Translations under genes and position numbers: made by a program
Assembly (NCBI GenBank): GCA_037133675.1
Contig: JBAXNR010000096.1
Span: forward strand, 1-16,381
DNA: 16,381 nt
Direction: 5' to 3'
DNA from: UBA4132 sp037133675
Lineage (GTDB): Bacteria > Pseudomonadota > Gammaproteobacteria > Methylococcales > Methylomonadaceae
In this document: piece by piece, positions 1 through 7,677 of the stretch
Position numbering within the stretch: position 1 is the stretch's first letter
Layout: each line of letters begins with the position of its first letter
Notes under the pieces: generated by a model
Seen by the model: the letters and a program-made list of their open reading frames with translations, nothing else
The model's database searches: none
What the model was told of the DNA's origin: nothing

Positions 1-728
1 TGAGCTTTTCAAACAGTGCTTTTAATGATCATTTTATTGGCGGTTAGCTATAGTTTTTAGAGACACTGCTTTTCGTTCAAAATTTTCTACCATTGCCGTA
101 AATAATATTCCTGAATATCATTTTGCCGCTAGTACAGATAGCTTTCAATGCTTGCCTTTATATGTTTACGACAAAGACGGCAACCCACACGACAATATAA
201 CCGACTGGGCATTAAACCAATTTCAAAACCATTATTATGTCTACGCCGTATTACATAATCCCGCCTACCGTAAAAAATACCAACAAAATTTAAAACGTGA
301 ATTTCCCCCGCATTCCGTTTTATGATAATTTTGCACAATGGGTAGGCTATGACAAACAATCAATGGATGTAGATTTGAATTATGAAGCCGCAGAAAAATA
401 CCCGTTAAACCGTTTAGATACGCCACCTGTCGCAAAACCAAAAGCGAAACTCAAAGCCGACAAAATAAATAGCGTAATTCAATTAGATGACAACACCAGT
501 TTAAGCGGTATTCCGTTGTTAGCGTGGGACTATAAATTAGGTAATCGCAGTGCCTTGGAATGGGTATTAGATAAATATAAAGAAAAGAAAACCAAAGACC
601 CAAGCATTACGGAAAAATTTAATAGCTATCGCTTTGCTGATTATAAAGAACAGGTGATTGAGTTATTAATGCGGGTGTGTATGGTATCGGTGGAAACCAT
701 GAAAATTGTACAGGAAATGAAGGATTAG
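1..728 (+). pseudogene. Type ISP restriction-modification protein, C-terminal remnant (frameshifted, 5' end outside window)
   Basis: Type ISP enzymes are single-chain helicase-methylase-specificity proteins that both modify and cleave DNA; only the C-terminal target-recognition end would lie here. Frame 2 (from about position 29) encodes a stretch containing DNITDWAL and YVYAVLHNPAYRKKY and ends at a TGA at 323-325. Frame 3 from 297 continues with FPRIPFYDNFAQWVGYD and a tail ending RVCMVSVETMKIVQEMKD before the TAG at 726-728. Read together they give KREFPRIPFYDNF, a conserved run in type ISP proteins, if one C is removed from the C5 tract at 305-309. From memory of the family, about a dozen residues also seem to be missing between FQNHY and YVYAVLH, and frame 2 is closed by stops at 23-28. 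Several lesions together suggest a dead gene. Assignment to the family is by recognised motifs, not by a search. Confidence 0.75.
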
Positions 729-937
729 TGCGTAGCGTATTGCACTCTGTCCCCCCAAATTATCATGGCTTGATTACACTTTGTCTAGCGTTGAGGTGCT
801 TAATCCTGATTATTTTTGTGCTATGAAATTAAGTGAGTAATCGCCTGCTGATTTGCTGGGTACTCATGCAGCTACTAGAATTGTCGATTTTTTTTTTGAG
901 TAATGCTTATAATAACGCTATTTCGATTTAACAAATA
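729..937. other. Intergenic region upstream of rapA
   Basis: No convincing gene lies here. It holds a T10 run at 888-897 and a perfect -10-like TATAAT at 908-913, about 25 bases before the rapA start. No good -35 hexamer sits at 16-18 bases; a TTGTCG at 881-886 is 21 bases away, too far. The T tract may act as an A/T-rich upstream element. A rapA promoter here is plausible but only the -10 is supported. Confidence 0.4.
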
Positions 938-3769
938 ATGGTACTGCCATCAATGGAACAATTTATACCCGGTCAACGCTGGATTAGTAACACCGAGTCA
1001 GAGCTTGGTTTAGGTCTTATACTGGAGACCAGTTTTAAACGTGTCACGGTGTTGTTTTTAGCCAGTAATGAAAAGCGTCTGTATGCAGTTGATAACGCGC
1101 CGTTGACGCGCGTCAAATTTTCAGCGGGCGATGTCATCGAATCAATTGATGAAGAAAAAATGCAAGTCGTGGAAGTGGTTGAGAAAGACGGTTTACTTAT
1201 TTACCAGTGTAAAAATGCGTCTGGCGATTTGCTTGAGTTAGAGGAGATTGAACTCAACCATCATATTCAATTTAATAAACCCCAAGACCGTTTGTTTACG
1301 GGGCAAATTGACCCAACAAGCTGGTTTTTGCTGCGTTATGAAACATGGCGCAGATTGCAACAGCATCAACAATCCCCTGTGAAGGGTTTGTTAGGTGGTC
1401 GTGCATCACTGATTCCACATCAGTTATTTATTGCTCATGAATCCGCTAATCGTTCCGCGCCACGCATTATGCTTGCCGATGAAGTAGGCTTGGGTAAAAC
1501 CATTGAAGCAGGGCTGATTTTACATCACCGTTTGATTAATGGGCTAAGCAAGCGGGTGTTGATTATTGTCCCAGAAAGCCTATTGCATCAGTGGTTAGTG
1601 GAAATGCGCCGCCGTTTTAATTTGCGCTTTAGCGTTTTTGATGAAGCCCGTTGTCTGAGTGAATTTGGTGGTGATGGCTTTGATGAAGAGGAGGAGGATG
1701 GTTGTTCTGCGAGTGATAATCCATTTTTAAACGAGCAGCTTATTTTATGTAGTCAAAGTTTTTTTGCTAATTATCCGCGCCGTCAACAACAAGCGTTAGC
1801 GGTGGATTGGGATATGGTCATTGTCGATGAGGCGCATCATTTGGCATGGAGTGAGCAAGCACCTAGTTCTGAGTATTTATTTGTCGAACAACTGGCGCAA
1901 TTATCGCCTAGCTTAATATTGTTGACCGCAACGCCTGAGCAATTGGGCAAAGAAAGTCATTTTGCGCGATTACGTTTGCTAGACCCCGACCGTTTTTATA
2001 GTTTTGCAGCATTTATCGAAGAAGAACGCTTGTTTGAGCCCGTCGCTGATGCGGCAAAATTATTGCTCGCTGATGAAGCTTTGAATGAGAATGCTACTGC
2101 GCTGTTAGGTTCATTACTGAAAGACGATAATGTTAGTGGTCTACTAAGCAATCTTCACGATGCAGAAAAATCAGCCTCTGCCCGTGCCGCGTTAATTAAA
2201 ATATTGTTAGACCATCATGGGACTGGACGCATTTTATTTAGAAACTCACGGCAAACTGTGCAAGGTTTTCCAGAACGTGAACGTCATGGCTACGCGCTGG
2301 ATGGCGTGGCTTCGGATGCTGATTTACAACAAGACCCGCGTTATTTGTGGTTAGTTAAACAAATCAAAAAATTGGCAGGCAAAAAAGCCCTATTAATTTG
2401 CAAACACGCGCAAACAGCGGTGGATTTAGAATTAACGCTCAGAAATCGGGCGGGTATTGCATCGGCTGTGTTTCATGAAGGCATGAGTATCATTGAACGC
2501 GACCGTGCTGCTGCGTATTTTGCCGATCAAGACAGCACGGCGCGATTATTAATCTGTTCAGAAATCGGTAGTGAAGGCAGAAATTTTCAATTTGCTCATC
2601 ATTTGATTTTATGGGACTTGCCGACTAATCCTGATTTATTGCAACAACGTATCGGACGTTTGGATAGGATTGGGCAAAAACATATTATTCAAATTCACAT
2701 TCCTTACTTACAACACAGTGAGCAAGCGGTGTTGTATCACTGGTATGACGAGGGTTTGAATGCGTTTCGTAGTAATAGCTCCGCCGCTGCGCGGGTCGCT
2801 GATGTGTTGCATGATGAACTTATTGCGGTACTAAATAGCGATAATAAAAGCGAAATTGATGCGTTTGTTGCCAAAACCAAAGCCCTTAATAGCGATCTGG
2901 AAATACTTATGCACAATGGACGCGATCAATTATTGGAACTTAATTCTTGTCGCAAAGAACAAGCCGATGTCTTGATTGCACAACTCAATAGCTATGAAAA
3001 AGAAGGCGCGTTATGGCCTTATATGGAAGATTTATTTGAATGTTATGGTGTGGAGTCTGAATTCCATTCGACAGATTGTTTTATTGTCAAACCTAGCGAT
3101 CATTTGCGGGTGTCGCATTTTCCTGAATTACCAGAAGAGGGTATGACTATTACCGCTAATCGTGCCTGTGCCTTGGCGCGTGAAGAGATACAATTTTTAA
3201 CGTGGGAACATCCTTTAGTGACTGCGGCAATGGATATGGTGTTATCCAGTGAAACAGGCAATGCCACTATCAGTGTTATTAAACATCCTGAGCTACGCGG
3301 AGGGCAATTTTTGTTGGAATGTTTATTTATTGTCGAATGCAGTGCGCCTGCTGAATTACAAATTGGACGTTTTTTGCCGCATACGCCGATTCGCATTTTA
3401 ATCGATCAGGCTCAAAAAGATTTAACCGATAGTATTGCACACTCAGATTTAGAGGAAACAGGGCGAACCTTTGATAAGCAACAAATCATCGCTTTTTTAA
3501 ATAAACAACGGATGCCGATTACTAAATTATTAACCGCTGCTGAAAATATCGCTGATACGCATAAACAGCAGTTAATTGATGAGGCAACCAAAACTATGCT
3601 CGATTCTTTATCGACGGAAATTAAACGCTTAGTGCGGTTACAAAAGGTAAATTCGACTATTAAAAGCGAAGAAATTGAACAGCTTAAAGATATGACGCTC
3701 TTAGCGCATGAGAATATTCAAGCCGCGCAATTACGCTTGGATGCAGTGCGTTTTGTTATTACCAGTTAA
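938..3769 (+). CDS. rapA: RNA polymerase-associated ATPase RapA (HepA), Swi2/Snf2 family
   Basis: RapA binds RNA polymerase and uses ATP hydrolysis to release it from stalled post-termination complexes so that it can be reused. The 943-residue product is close to the E. coli protein (968). It opens with the family start PGQRWISNTESELGLG (11-26). It then has the Walker A motif DEVGLGKT (181-188), the DEAH box (297-300), LLTATPEQLG (about 328-337), SEIGSEGRNFQF and the arginine-finger motif QQRIGRLDRIGQ (about 569-580). The C-terminal domain includes ITWEHP-like and RFLPHTPIRIL-like family runs. The linker between the two helicase lobes (about residues 448-470) is roughly 35-40 residues shorter than I recall in E. 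coli, and an acidic DGFDEEEEDG insertion lies at about 246-255. The start is uncertain: ATG 938 and in-frame ATG 953 are both possible, and neither has a clear Shine-Dalgarno site. The second gives an N-terminus closer to the family. The gene appears monocistronic and intact. Confidence 0.97.
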   Translation: MVLPSMEQFIPGQRWISNTESELGLGLILETSFKRVTVLFLASNEKRLYAVDNAPLTRVKFSAGDVIESIDEEKMQVVEVVEKDGLLIYQCKNASGDLLELEEIELNHHIQFNKPQDRLFTGQIDPTSWFLLRYETWRRLQQHQQSPVKGLLGGRASLIPHQLFIAHESANRSAPRIMLADEVGLGKTIEAGLILHHRLINGLSKRVLIIVPESLLHQWLVEMRRRFNLRFSVFDEARCLSEFGGDGFDEEEEDGCSASDNPFLNEQLILCSQSFFANYPRRQQQALAVDWDMVIVDEAHHLAWSEQAPSSEYLFVEQLAQLSPSLILLTATPEQLGKESHFARLRLLDPDRFYSFAAFIEEERLFEPVADAAKLLLADEALNENATALLGSLLKDDNVSGLLSNLHDAEKSASARAALIKILLDHHGTGRILFRNSRQTVQGFPERERHGYALDGVASDADLQQDPRYLWLVKQIKKLAGKKALLICKHAQTAVDLELTLRNRAGIASAVFHEGMSIIERDRAAAYFADQDSTARLLICSEIGSEGRNFQFAHHLILWDLPTNPDLLQQRIGRLDRIGQKHIIQIHIPYLQHSEQAVLYHWYDEGLNAFRSNSSAAARVADVLHDELIAVLNSDNKSEIDAFVAKTKALNSDLEILMHNGRDQLLELNSCRKEQADVLIAQLNSYEKEGALWPYMEDLFECYGVESEFHSTDCFIVKPSDHLRVSHFPELPEEGMTITANRACALAREEIQFLTWEHPLVTAAMDMVLSSETGNATISVIKHPELRGGQFLLECLFIVECSAPAELQIGRFLPHTPIRILIDQAQKDLTDSIAHSDLEETGRTFDKQQIIAFLNKQRMPITKLLTAAENIADTHKQQLIDEATKTMLDSLSTEIKRLVRLQKVNSTIKSEEIEQLKDMTLLAHENIQAAQLRLDAVRFVITS

Positions 3770-3997
3770 CCTGTACCACATAACCGACAAAACGATATAA
3801 TTTGATTTAACTGGATAGCTTTAGCGGGCGATAAGCGGTAGTCATTACACCGTTTCCAGTTATTCCCCCCTTCGTAATGATTGCACTGGAATGGAGTGTG
3901 ATCTGCTATCTGCTGGAATTTTATCAAAAGTTCGATGTTTTTCCAGCCAAGCAATACAGCATTTTGTACCGATAAATCTACGCAGAAAACTTTTATA

Positions 3998-4599
3998 ATG
4001 AACTGGCTAACTAATCTATTATTCGGTAACAAAGCTCTCGTTAAACCACAAGACCCGCAGACTCAACACCTGCGGGATAGTTTGCACAAAACACTCCACT
4101 GCCAGACAAACCAGACCCACCCGCCCGCTACTTACGCGACACCCTGCACTTTGCCAAACAACAACACAAACAGCTACAGGATAAACATCATGAGCAACAG
4201 CGTTGGCAACAGCACTATGGCTCACTGCGCATTGACGAACTGAAAAAACTCAGTGGTGTAGAATTTGAAAACTACCTTGCTAAACTGTTTACCTCTCACG
4301 GCTATACAGTCGAAACAACACCTGTGACGGGTGACTATGGCGCGGATTTAATCCTGCACAAAGACCAGCAACGGATAGCCATACAAGCCAAATGCTATAC
4401 AGGCAGTGTTGGCGTATCGGCTGTACAAGAAGCCTTATCAGGCATGGCATATTATCGTTGTCACAGTGCGTGGGTAGTCACGACAGGCAACTACACCACC
4501 AATGCAATTGAACTGGCTAGACAATCCAAAGTGCGGCTATTAAGTCGTAATGAATTGGGGCAATTAATCCTGCAAATGCAAAACGCAAGGGCAAAATAA
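3998..4599 (+). pseudogene. Mrr-family restriction endonuclease-like protein, single frameshift
   Basis: Mrr-type nucleases are PD-(D/E)XK-fold enzymes, often acting on modified DNA. Frame 1 encodes LKKLSGVEFENYLAKLF, then PVTGDYGADLIL and IAIQAKCY. This is the typical Mrr_cat order: a helix with conserved E, then GxD, then QxK in place of ExK. It ends with a WVVTTGNYTTNAIELA-like block and a C-terminal helix. Frame 1 runs open from 4081 to the TAA at 4597-4599 but has no ATG, GTG or TTG before GTG 4324, which would remove the first half of the domain. Upstream, frame 2 starts at ATG 3998 (MNWLTNLLFGNKALVKPQD) and reaches HLRDS at 4081. Restoring one T in the TTT at 4081-4083 joins the two as RDSFAQNTPLPDKP and gives a protein of about 200 residues with a charged Q/H-rich linker. 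The gene is either inactivated or carries a sequencing error. The family call is firm; cleavage specificity is unknown. Confidence 0.7.
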
Positions 4600-4638
4600 A
4601 TGGCAGAACAACTACCGATTATTATGCCATCTCAATAA
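4600..4638 (+). other. 12-codon ORF abutting the Mrr-like gene, possible truncated gene start
   Basis: The Mrr-like stop codon is followed immediately by ATG (TAAATG). The new frame encodes MAEQLPIIMPSQ and then stops. The stop lies just inside the 3' end of the AT-rich opposite-strand cassette, whose own stop is at 4622-4624. A tightly coupled second gene cut short by insertion of that cassette would produce this arrangement. The ORF is too short to identify and could be chance. Confidence 0.3.
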
Positions 4639-6190
4639 ATAAATAGTATCCATTTGAATAACCAAAAGGATGTATATGAATTTCTAAATCTTGTAACCAA
4701 TCAGCATCTGCCGCAGGAAAATAACGTGATAACTTTTTTTCCCTAGATTTATATAATCTAAGAGCATCATTTGAAGAAACGGCATCTGAACCAATACTAT
4801 TTCTACCTATCCATCTTGTTCCATCTGCTTTAATTTCTGTTGCTGCTATTGAAACAACTTTATCATTAAGTATAGAAATAAAAGCCAGCTTTCTTTTTTT
4901 ATCAACTTGTATTCGTCTTCTAGCTGCCGCTTCCATAGAAACTTTATGGGTACTAACACTAGCTATTCTTTGCACATTTTGAGTAGAAAATGTTACATCT
5001 ATATAATCACGAATACACTGAATTGGCATTAACAATTCAATAGAAAAATTATTTGCTTGTTGTTCAATAAGTTGATTATTTTGTGGATAGTAAATTTCTT
5101 GGTCAGCACATAAGAAACTTTCATTGTTATGAAGCAAGTAATGACCTAATTCATGTGCAATTGTAAAGTTATGCGAACCCTCATGTCTAAGATTGGTATT
5201 AATAATTATTGCAGACTGATGAGCATCTGGATTACTAACAAAAAGTCCTAAAAAGTCATTTCCTAAGTTATACCGAATTAAAACAGTTCCAAGGTCATTT
5301 AAAAGAACATCCCAGCTTGGCAATGAAAAATCATAATATTTTAGAATTTGCTGGGCAATATTTTCAGGTGATTTATCAATAACAATTGGTAAATAATTTG
5401 GCTCAGGATTATCAATATCATCATTTACAATATTAGTAATTTTTAATTTAATTTCTTCTGGTAGCCGAACGTTTTGTTGATTTACTACTCTGCGGGCGGC
5501 TTCTTTCAAAGACAAATTACTTACTATATTTTGAGATCTAAAAGATCCCAATACGACAACATTTTCTCTATTTTCAACTTTATCTGAAATTAAAAATCTT
5601 CTAAATTCTTGATGAGTTATTTTTATAGAAAATTTTGTTACAAATTTAGGATCAATATGATAAATAGTTTTAGCAATAGATATAAATTGGCTAAAAAATA
5701 TATTATTAAAAATAACTCTAATTTTATCTATCGTATTATCAAATAAAAAATTTTGAAATTTATAGTAGAGCCATATACCAAATTCTGTCCAAAAAAAATC
5801 ATTTTTTGGCATACAACTTAGTTGTTCAAGAGTTTGCAACGTATTATTTAAAAGATTGTTATTAAACCCATTGTCCTGAGTAAAGTCATTTAATATTTCA
5901 TTGGAAAAATGAAAAACTATATTACGACTATAAAAAGTGTGTTCATAGGCTAATAAAACTAATAAGTTTCTTACATTCTCGCTTTTATTTCCAGTGATAC
6001 AGTGGAATCCTTTTTCATCAAAAAAGGAAAAGTCAAAATCATTTCTAATGTTTTTCTTATAATAACTGTCAACTTTGCTTAATGGAGACGAAATATCGGA
6101 CACATCTATCCTCATATCATCTTGAACTGAAATATCAGTTTCAAGATAAATTTTTTTAGCATCAAATTTTGATGGGATTGTAATGTGCAT
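4622..6190 (-). CDS. ImmA/IrrE family zinc metallo-endopeptidase with large unknown N-terminal region
   Basis: ImmA/IrrE (COG2856-type) peptidases cleave regulators, often repressors of mobile elements or stress genes. The 522-residue product has the zinc-binding HELGH at 346-350, inside NFTIAHELGHYLLH, and the likely third ligand E376 in EQQANNFSIELLMP, the family's second signature. The recognisable peptidase core spans about 265-440, starting near the PENIAQQILKYY segment. A C-terminal part (about 440-522) follows, with KLAFISI and a basic SREKKLSRYF stretch. Residues 1 to about 260 match nothing I recognise: they are rich in N, F, I and D, show no obvious helix-turn-helix, and carry no signal peptide or clear membrane span. 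The gene lies 9 bases downstream of the GNAT gene on the same strand, so co-expression is likely. ATG 6190 has no clear Shine-Dalgarno site, which suggests translational coupling. DNA here is very AT-rich (the line 5641-5700 is 20% G+C), pointing to transfer. The substrate is unknown. Confidence 0.85.
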   Translation of the reverse strand: MHITIPSKFDAKKIYLETDISVQDDMRIDVSDISSPLSKVDSYYKKNIRNDFDFSFFDEKGFHCITGNKSENVRNLLVLLAYEHTFYSRNIVFHFSNEILNDFTQDNGFNNNLLNNTLQTLEQLSCMPKNDFFWTEFGIWLYYKFQNFLFDNTIDKIRVIFNNIFFSQFISIAKTIYHIDPKFVTKFSIKITHQEFRRFLISDKVENRENVVVLGSFRSQNIVSNLSLKEAARRVVNQQNVRLPEEIKLKITNIVNDDIDNPEPNYLPIVIDKSPENIAQQILKYYDFSLPSWDVLLNDLGTVLIRYNLGNDFLGLFVSNPDAHQSAIIINTNLRHEGSHNFTIAHELGHYLLHNNESFLCADQEIYYPQNNQLIEQQANNFSIELLMPIQCIRDYIDVTFSTQNVQRIASVSTHKVSMEAAARRRIQVDKKRKLAFISILNDKVVSIAATEIKADGTRWIGRNSIGSDAVSSNDALRLYKSREKKLSRYFPAADADWLQDLEIHIHPFGYSNGYYLFIEMA

Positions 6191-6199
6191 TGTCAGGTA

Positions 6200-6802
6200 T
6201 TAGTCAGATAATTTTCTAAACATCGGATATTCAATATTATATTTTCTTAAATAGTCAAAATATTCAGTTGGTATTTCTTTTATATCATCGATTGAATCTA
6301 TAGAACTTTGATCGCTATCTTCACAATACTCTTGATAGTGCATCAAAAACATCTCAGGGTCAACAAAGGTATATCCCATTTTTGTCCAGAATCGTGTTCC
6401 ATAATGTCCTGCTTTAAGATAAATTACATTAATCCCATGATTTACTAAAGTGATATGCTGGACATTTGCGTATGCTGTGCCTATTCCCTTTCTATGAAAA
6501 TCAGGTAAAATTTCAATTAAATATAAATATGCTACGTTGCCTGTAAAACCTTGATTATTAATATTGTCATACCATATTAAAGATGAGTTATTATGAAATA
6601 TAGATTTATCCTCATTATTTTTAATGACCATTTCATAAACTAGAACACATTGCCAGCCTCGATATGGAGCTTGACTGGAATACGCATTAGCATTCTCTTG
6701 GGTCTCATATTTACCAGTTAAACTAAATGTATATTCATTGAAATTCCAATTTTTCTTATAACTTTCTTCTAATTCTTTACAAGTTGGAATCTTAATAGGC
6801 AT
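6200..6802 (-). CDS. GNAT-family N-acetyltransferase
   Basis: GNAT enzymes transfer an acyl group from acetyl-CoA to an amine on a small molecule, tRNA-bound amino acid, peptide or protein. In this 200-residue product the acetyl-CoA pyrophosphate-binding motif is seen as YLYLIEILPDFHRKGIGTAY (92-111), with the R/Q-x-x-G-x-G/A pattern at R104-K-G-I-G-T. It is followed by a helix and the late GNAT element FWTKMGYTF (138-146). Residues 1-90 give a plausible N-terminal beta-sheet part, and 160-200 form an acidic tail (EDSDQSSIDSIDDIKE). The gene is first in a two-gene unit with the metallopeptidase (9-base gap, same strand, same AT-rich composition). ATG 6802 is preceded by AGGA at about 12 bases, a weak Shine-Dalgarno site. 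The substrate cannot be told. Toxin-type GNATs are usually paired with a ribbon-helix-helix antitoxin, and none is present. Confidence 0.82.
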   Translation of the reverse strand: MPIKIPTCKELEESYKKNWNFNEYTFSLTGKYETQENANAYSSQAPYRGWQCVLVYEMVIKNNEDKSIFHNNSSLIWYDNINNQGFTGNVAYLYLIEILPDFHRKGIGTAYANVQHITLVNHGINVIYLKAGHYGTRFWTKMGYTFVDPEMFLMHYQEYCEDSDQSSIDSIDDIKEIPTEYFDYLRKYNIEYPMFRKLSD

Positions 6803-7100
6803 TTTGTATAATTTTCCTATGTGCTACTGTCAAAGATGGGATGTCTTAATCATTTTATCGTTCACTCGCACTAACGTCACTATTTAACGCAAATTTACAT
6901 TGATAAAATCAGTTAAGTTAGCGTAACCCTTTGTCTATTAAAATTTTCTTATTTCCTACACATCAATGCAACAAGGTACAATGACGACAATGTATTTTAG
7001 GTGATGGTAAATTATTCCTTAGAAATGAAGCAGTATTGAAATCAGACAATAAGAAAGCATACACTGCCGAAGAAGCGGGCGTGGCAGAAAAACAACCGCG
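6803..7100. other. AT-rich spacer upstream of the GNAT-peptidase unit
   Basis: No complete gene lies here. On the minus strand a perfect -35 hexamer TTGACA (6833-6828) and TATACA (6810-6805) are spaced by 17 bases, but they end only 2 bases from the GNAT start codon. On the plus strand, frame 1 is open from 6985 to 7117 and encodes a stretch ending AYTAEEAGVAEKQP. It runs into the J-domain remnant and may be its lost N-terminal part. Confidence 0.35.
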
Positions 7101-7563
7101 CCACCGCCGCCTGAAATAACCCCTGAGTTAAAACAAGCCTTTCGACAGGCGGCTAAACTCATGCACCCCGACCGCGCCACTACCGATGCTGAACGCGACC
7201 GCCGTAATATATTTATGGCACAGGTCTAATGTTGCCTACGGCAAAGGCGAACTAGCCGCTATCGAAAAACTCATTATTGAATTTGGTCAAGACCCCGAAG
7301 CCATTACAGGCGGCGATATTGCAGCACGGCTGGTTAAAACCATACGCCGCATTGCCCAACTACGCCGCCGCGCTGCCGAAGTTGCACGCGAAATTGAACT
7401 ATTAAAACAAACCGAATTAATTGAGTTAATGACCACCATCACCGAAGCCAAAGCCCTAGGCGGCGACCCATTAGCCGACTTAGCCCAACAAATCATGCAG
7501 CAAATCTCAGAACGCAAGATTGAGCTGGAAATGAGTCGGCAACGGCGAATGGCGCGGGTATGA
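7101..7563 (+). pseudogene. J-domain (DnaJ-like) protein with coiled-coil C-terminus, frameshifted
   Basis: J-domain proteins stimulate Hsp70 (DnaK) ATPase through an HPD tripeptide. Frame 3 encodes PPPPEITPELKQAFRQAAKL then MHPDRA, with HPD at 7164-7172, up to MAQV and a TAA at 7227-7229. Frame 1 resumes with NVAYGKGELAAIEKLIIE and continues through a long helical, charged region ending RQRRMARV at 7563. Skipping T7227 restores MAQVNVAYGKGELA, the usual end of a J-domain helix. At the front, frame 1 (6985-7117, ...EEAGVAEKQP) switches to the proline-rich frame 3 near 7100. That would need one more indel, for instance a lost C at 7101-7102. This subfamily normally has an N-terminal coiled coil, a proline linker, the J domain and a C-terminal helical region; only the last three are seen. 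It is most likely a decaying gene. An intact short product from ATG 7186 is unlikely because it would lack HPD. Confidence 0.65.
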
Positions 7564-7677
7564 ACGACTTAAAAACAAACACCCTGATAATCTACTTGGC
7601 TAAGTATGATATTTTTATCGTATTTTCACATAACAGTACAATATTAATCTGTTTGGTGGCGTGAGGTAAAGCCGTTA

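Noticed and set aside
790..903. Open stretch with one internal stop (VEVLNPDYFCAMKLSE, stop, SPADLLGTHAATRIVDFFFE)
   Set aside because: It might be a gene remnant, but it is short, interrupted and not recognised.
881..913. TTGTCG to TATAAT as a complete rapA promoter
   Set aside because: The spacing is 21 bases, outside the working range; only the -10 is kept as a suggestion.
3766..4032. Minus-strand 88-residue ORF with cysteines and a terminal CRLCG, between rapA and the Mrr-like gene
   Set aside because: Its only start is a TTG inside the Mrr-like gene, it overlaps the rapA end, has no Shine-Dalgarno site and matches no family I know. A decayed Cys-rich gene remains possible, but the evidence is too thin to annotate.
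4324..4599. Stand-alone 91-residue nuclease from GTG 4324
   Set aside because: It would begin inside the catalytic domain; the conserved upstream helix is encoded in the same frame without a start, so a frameshifted longer gene explains it better.
7287..7517. Minus-strand ORF opposite the J-domain remnant
   Set aside because: It is a shadow of the plus-strand gene, low in complexity and without family motifs.
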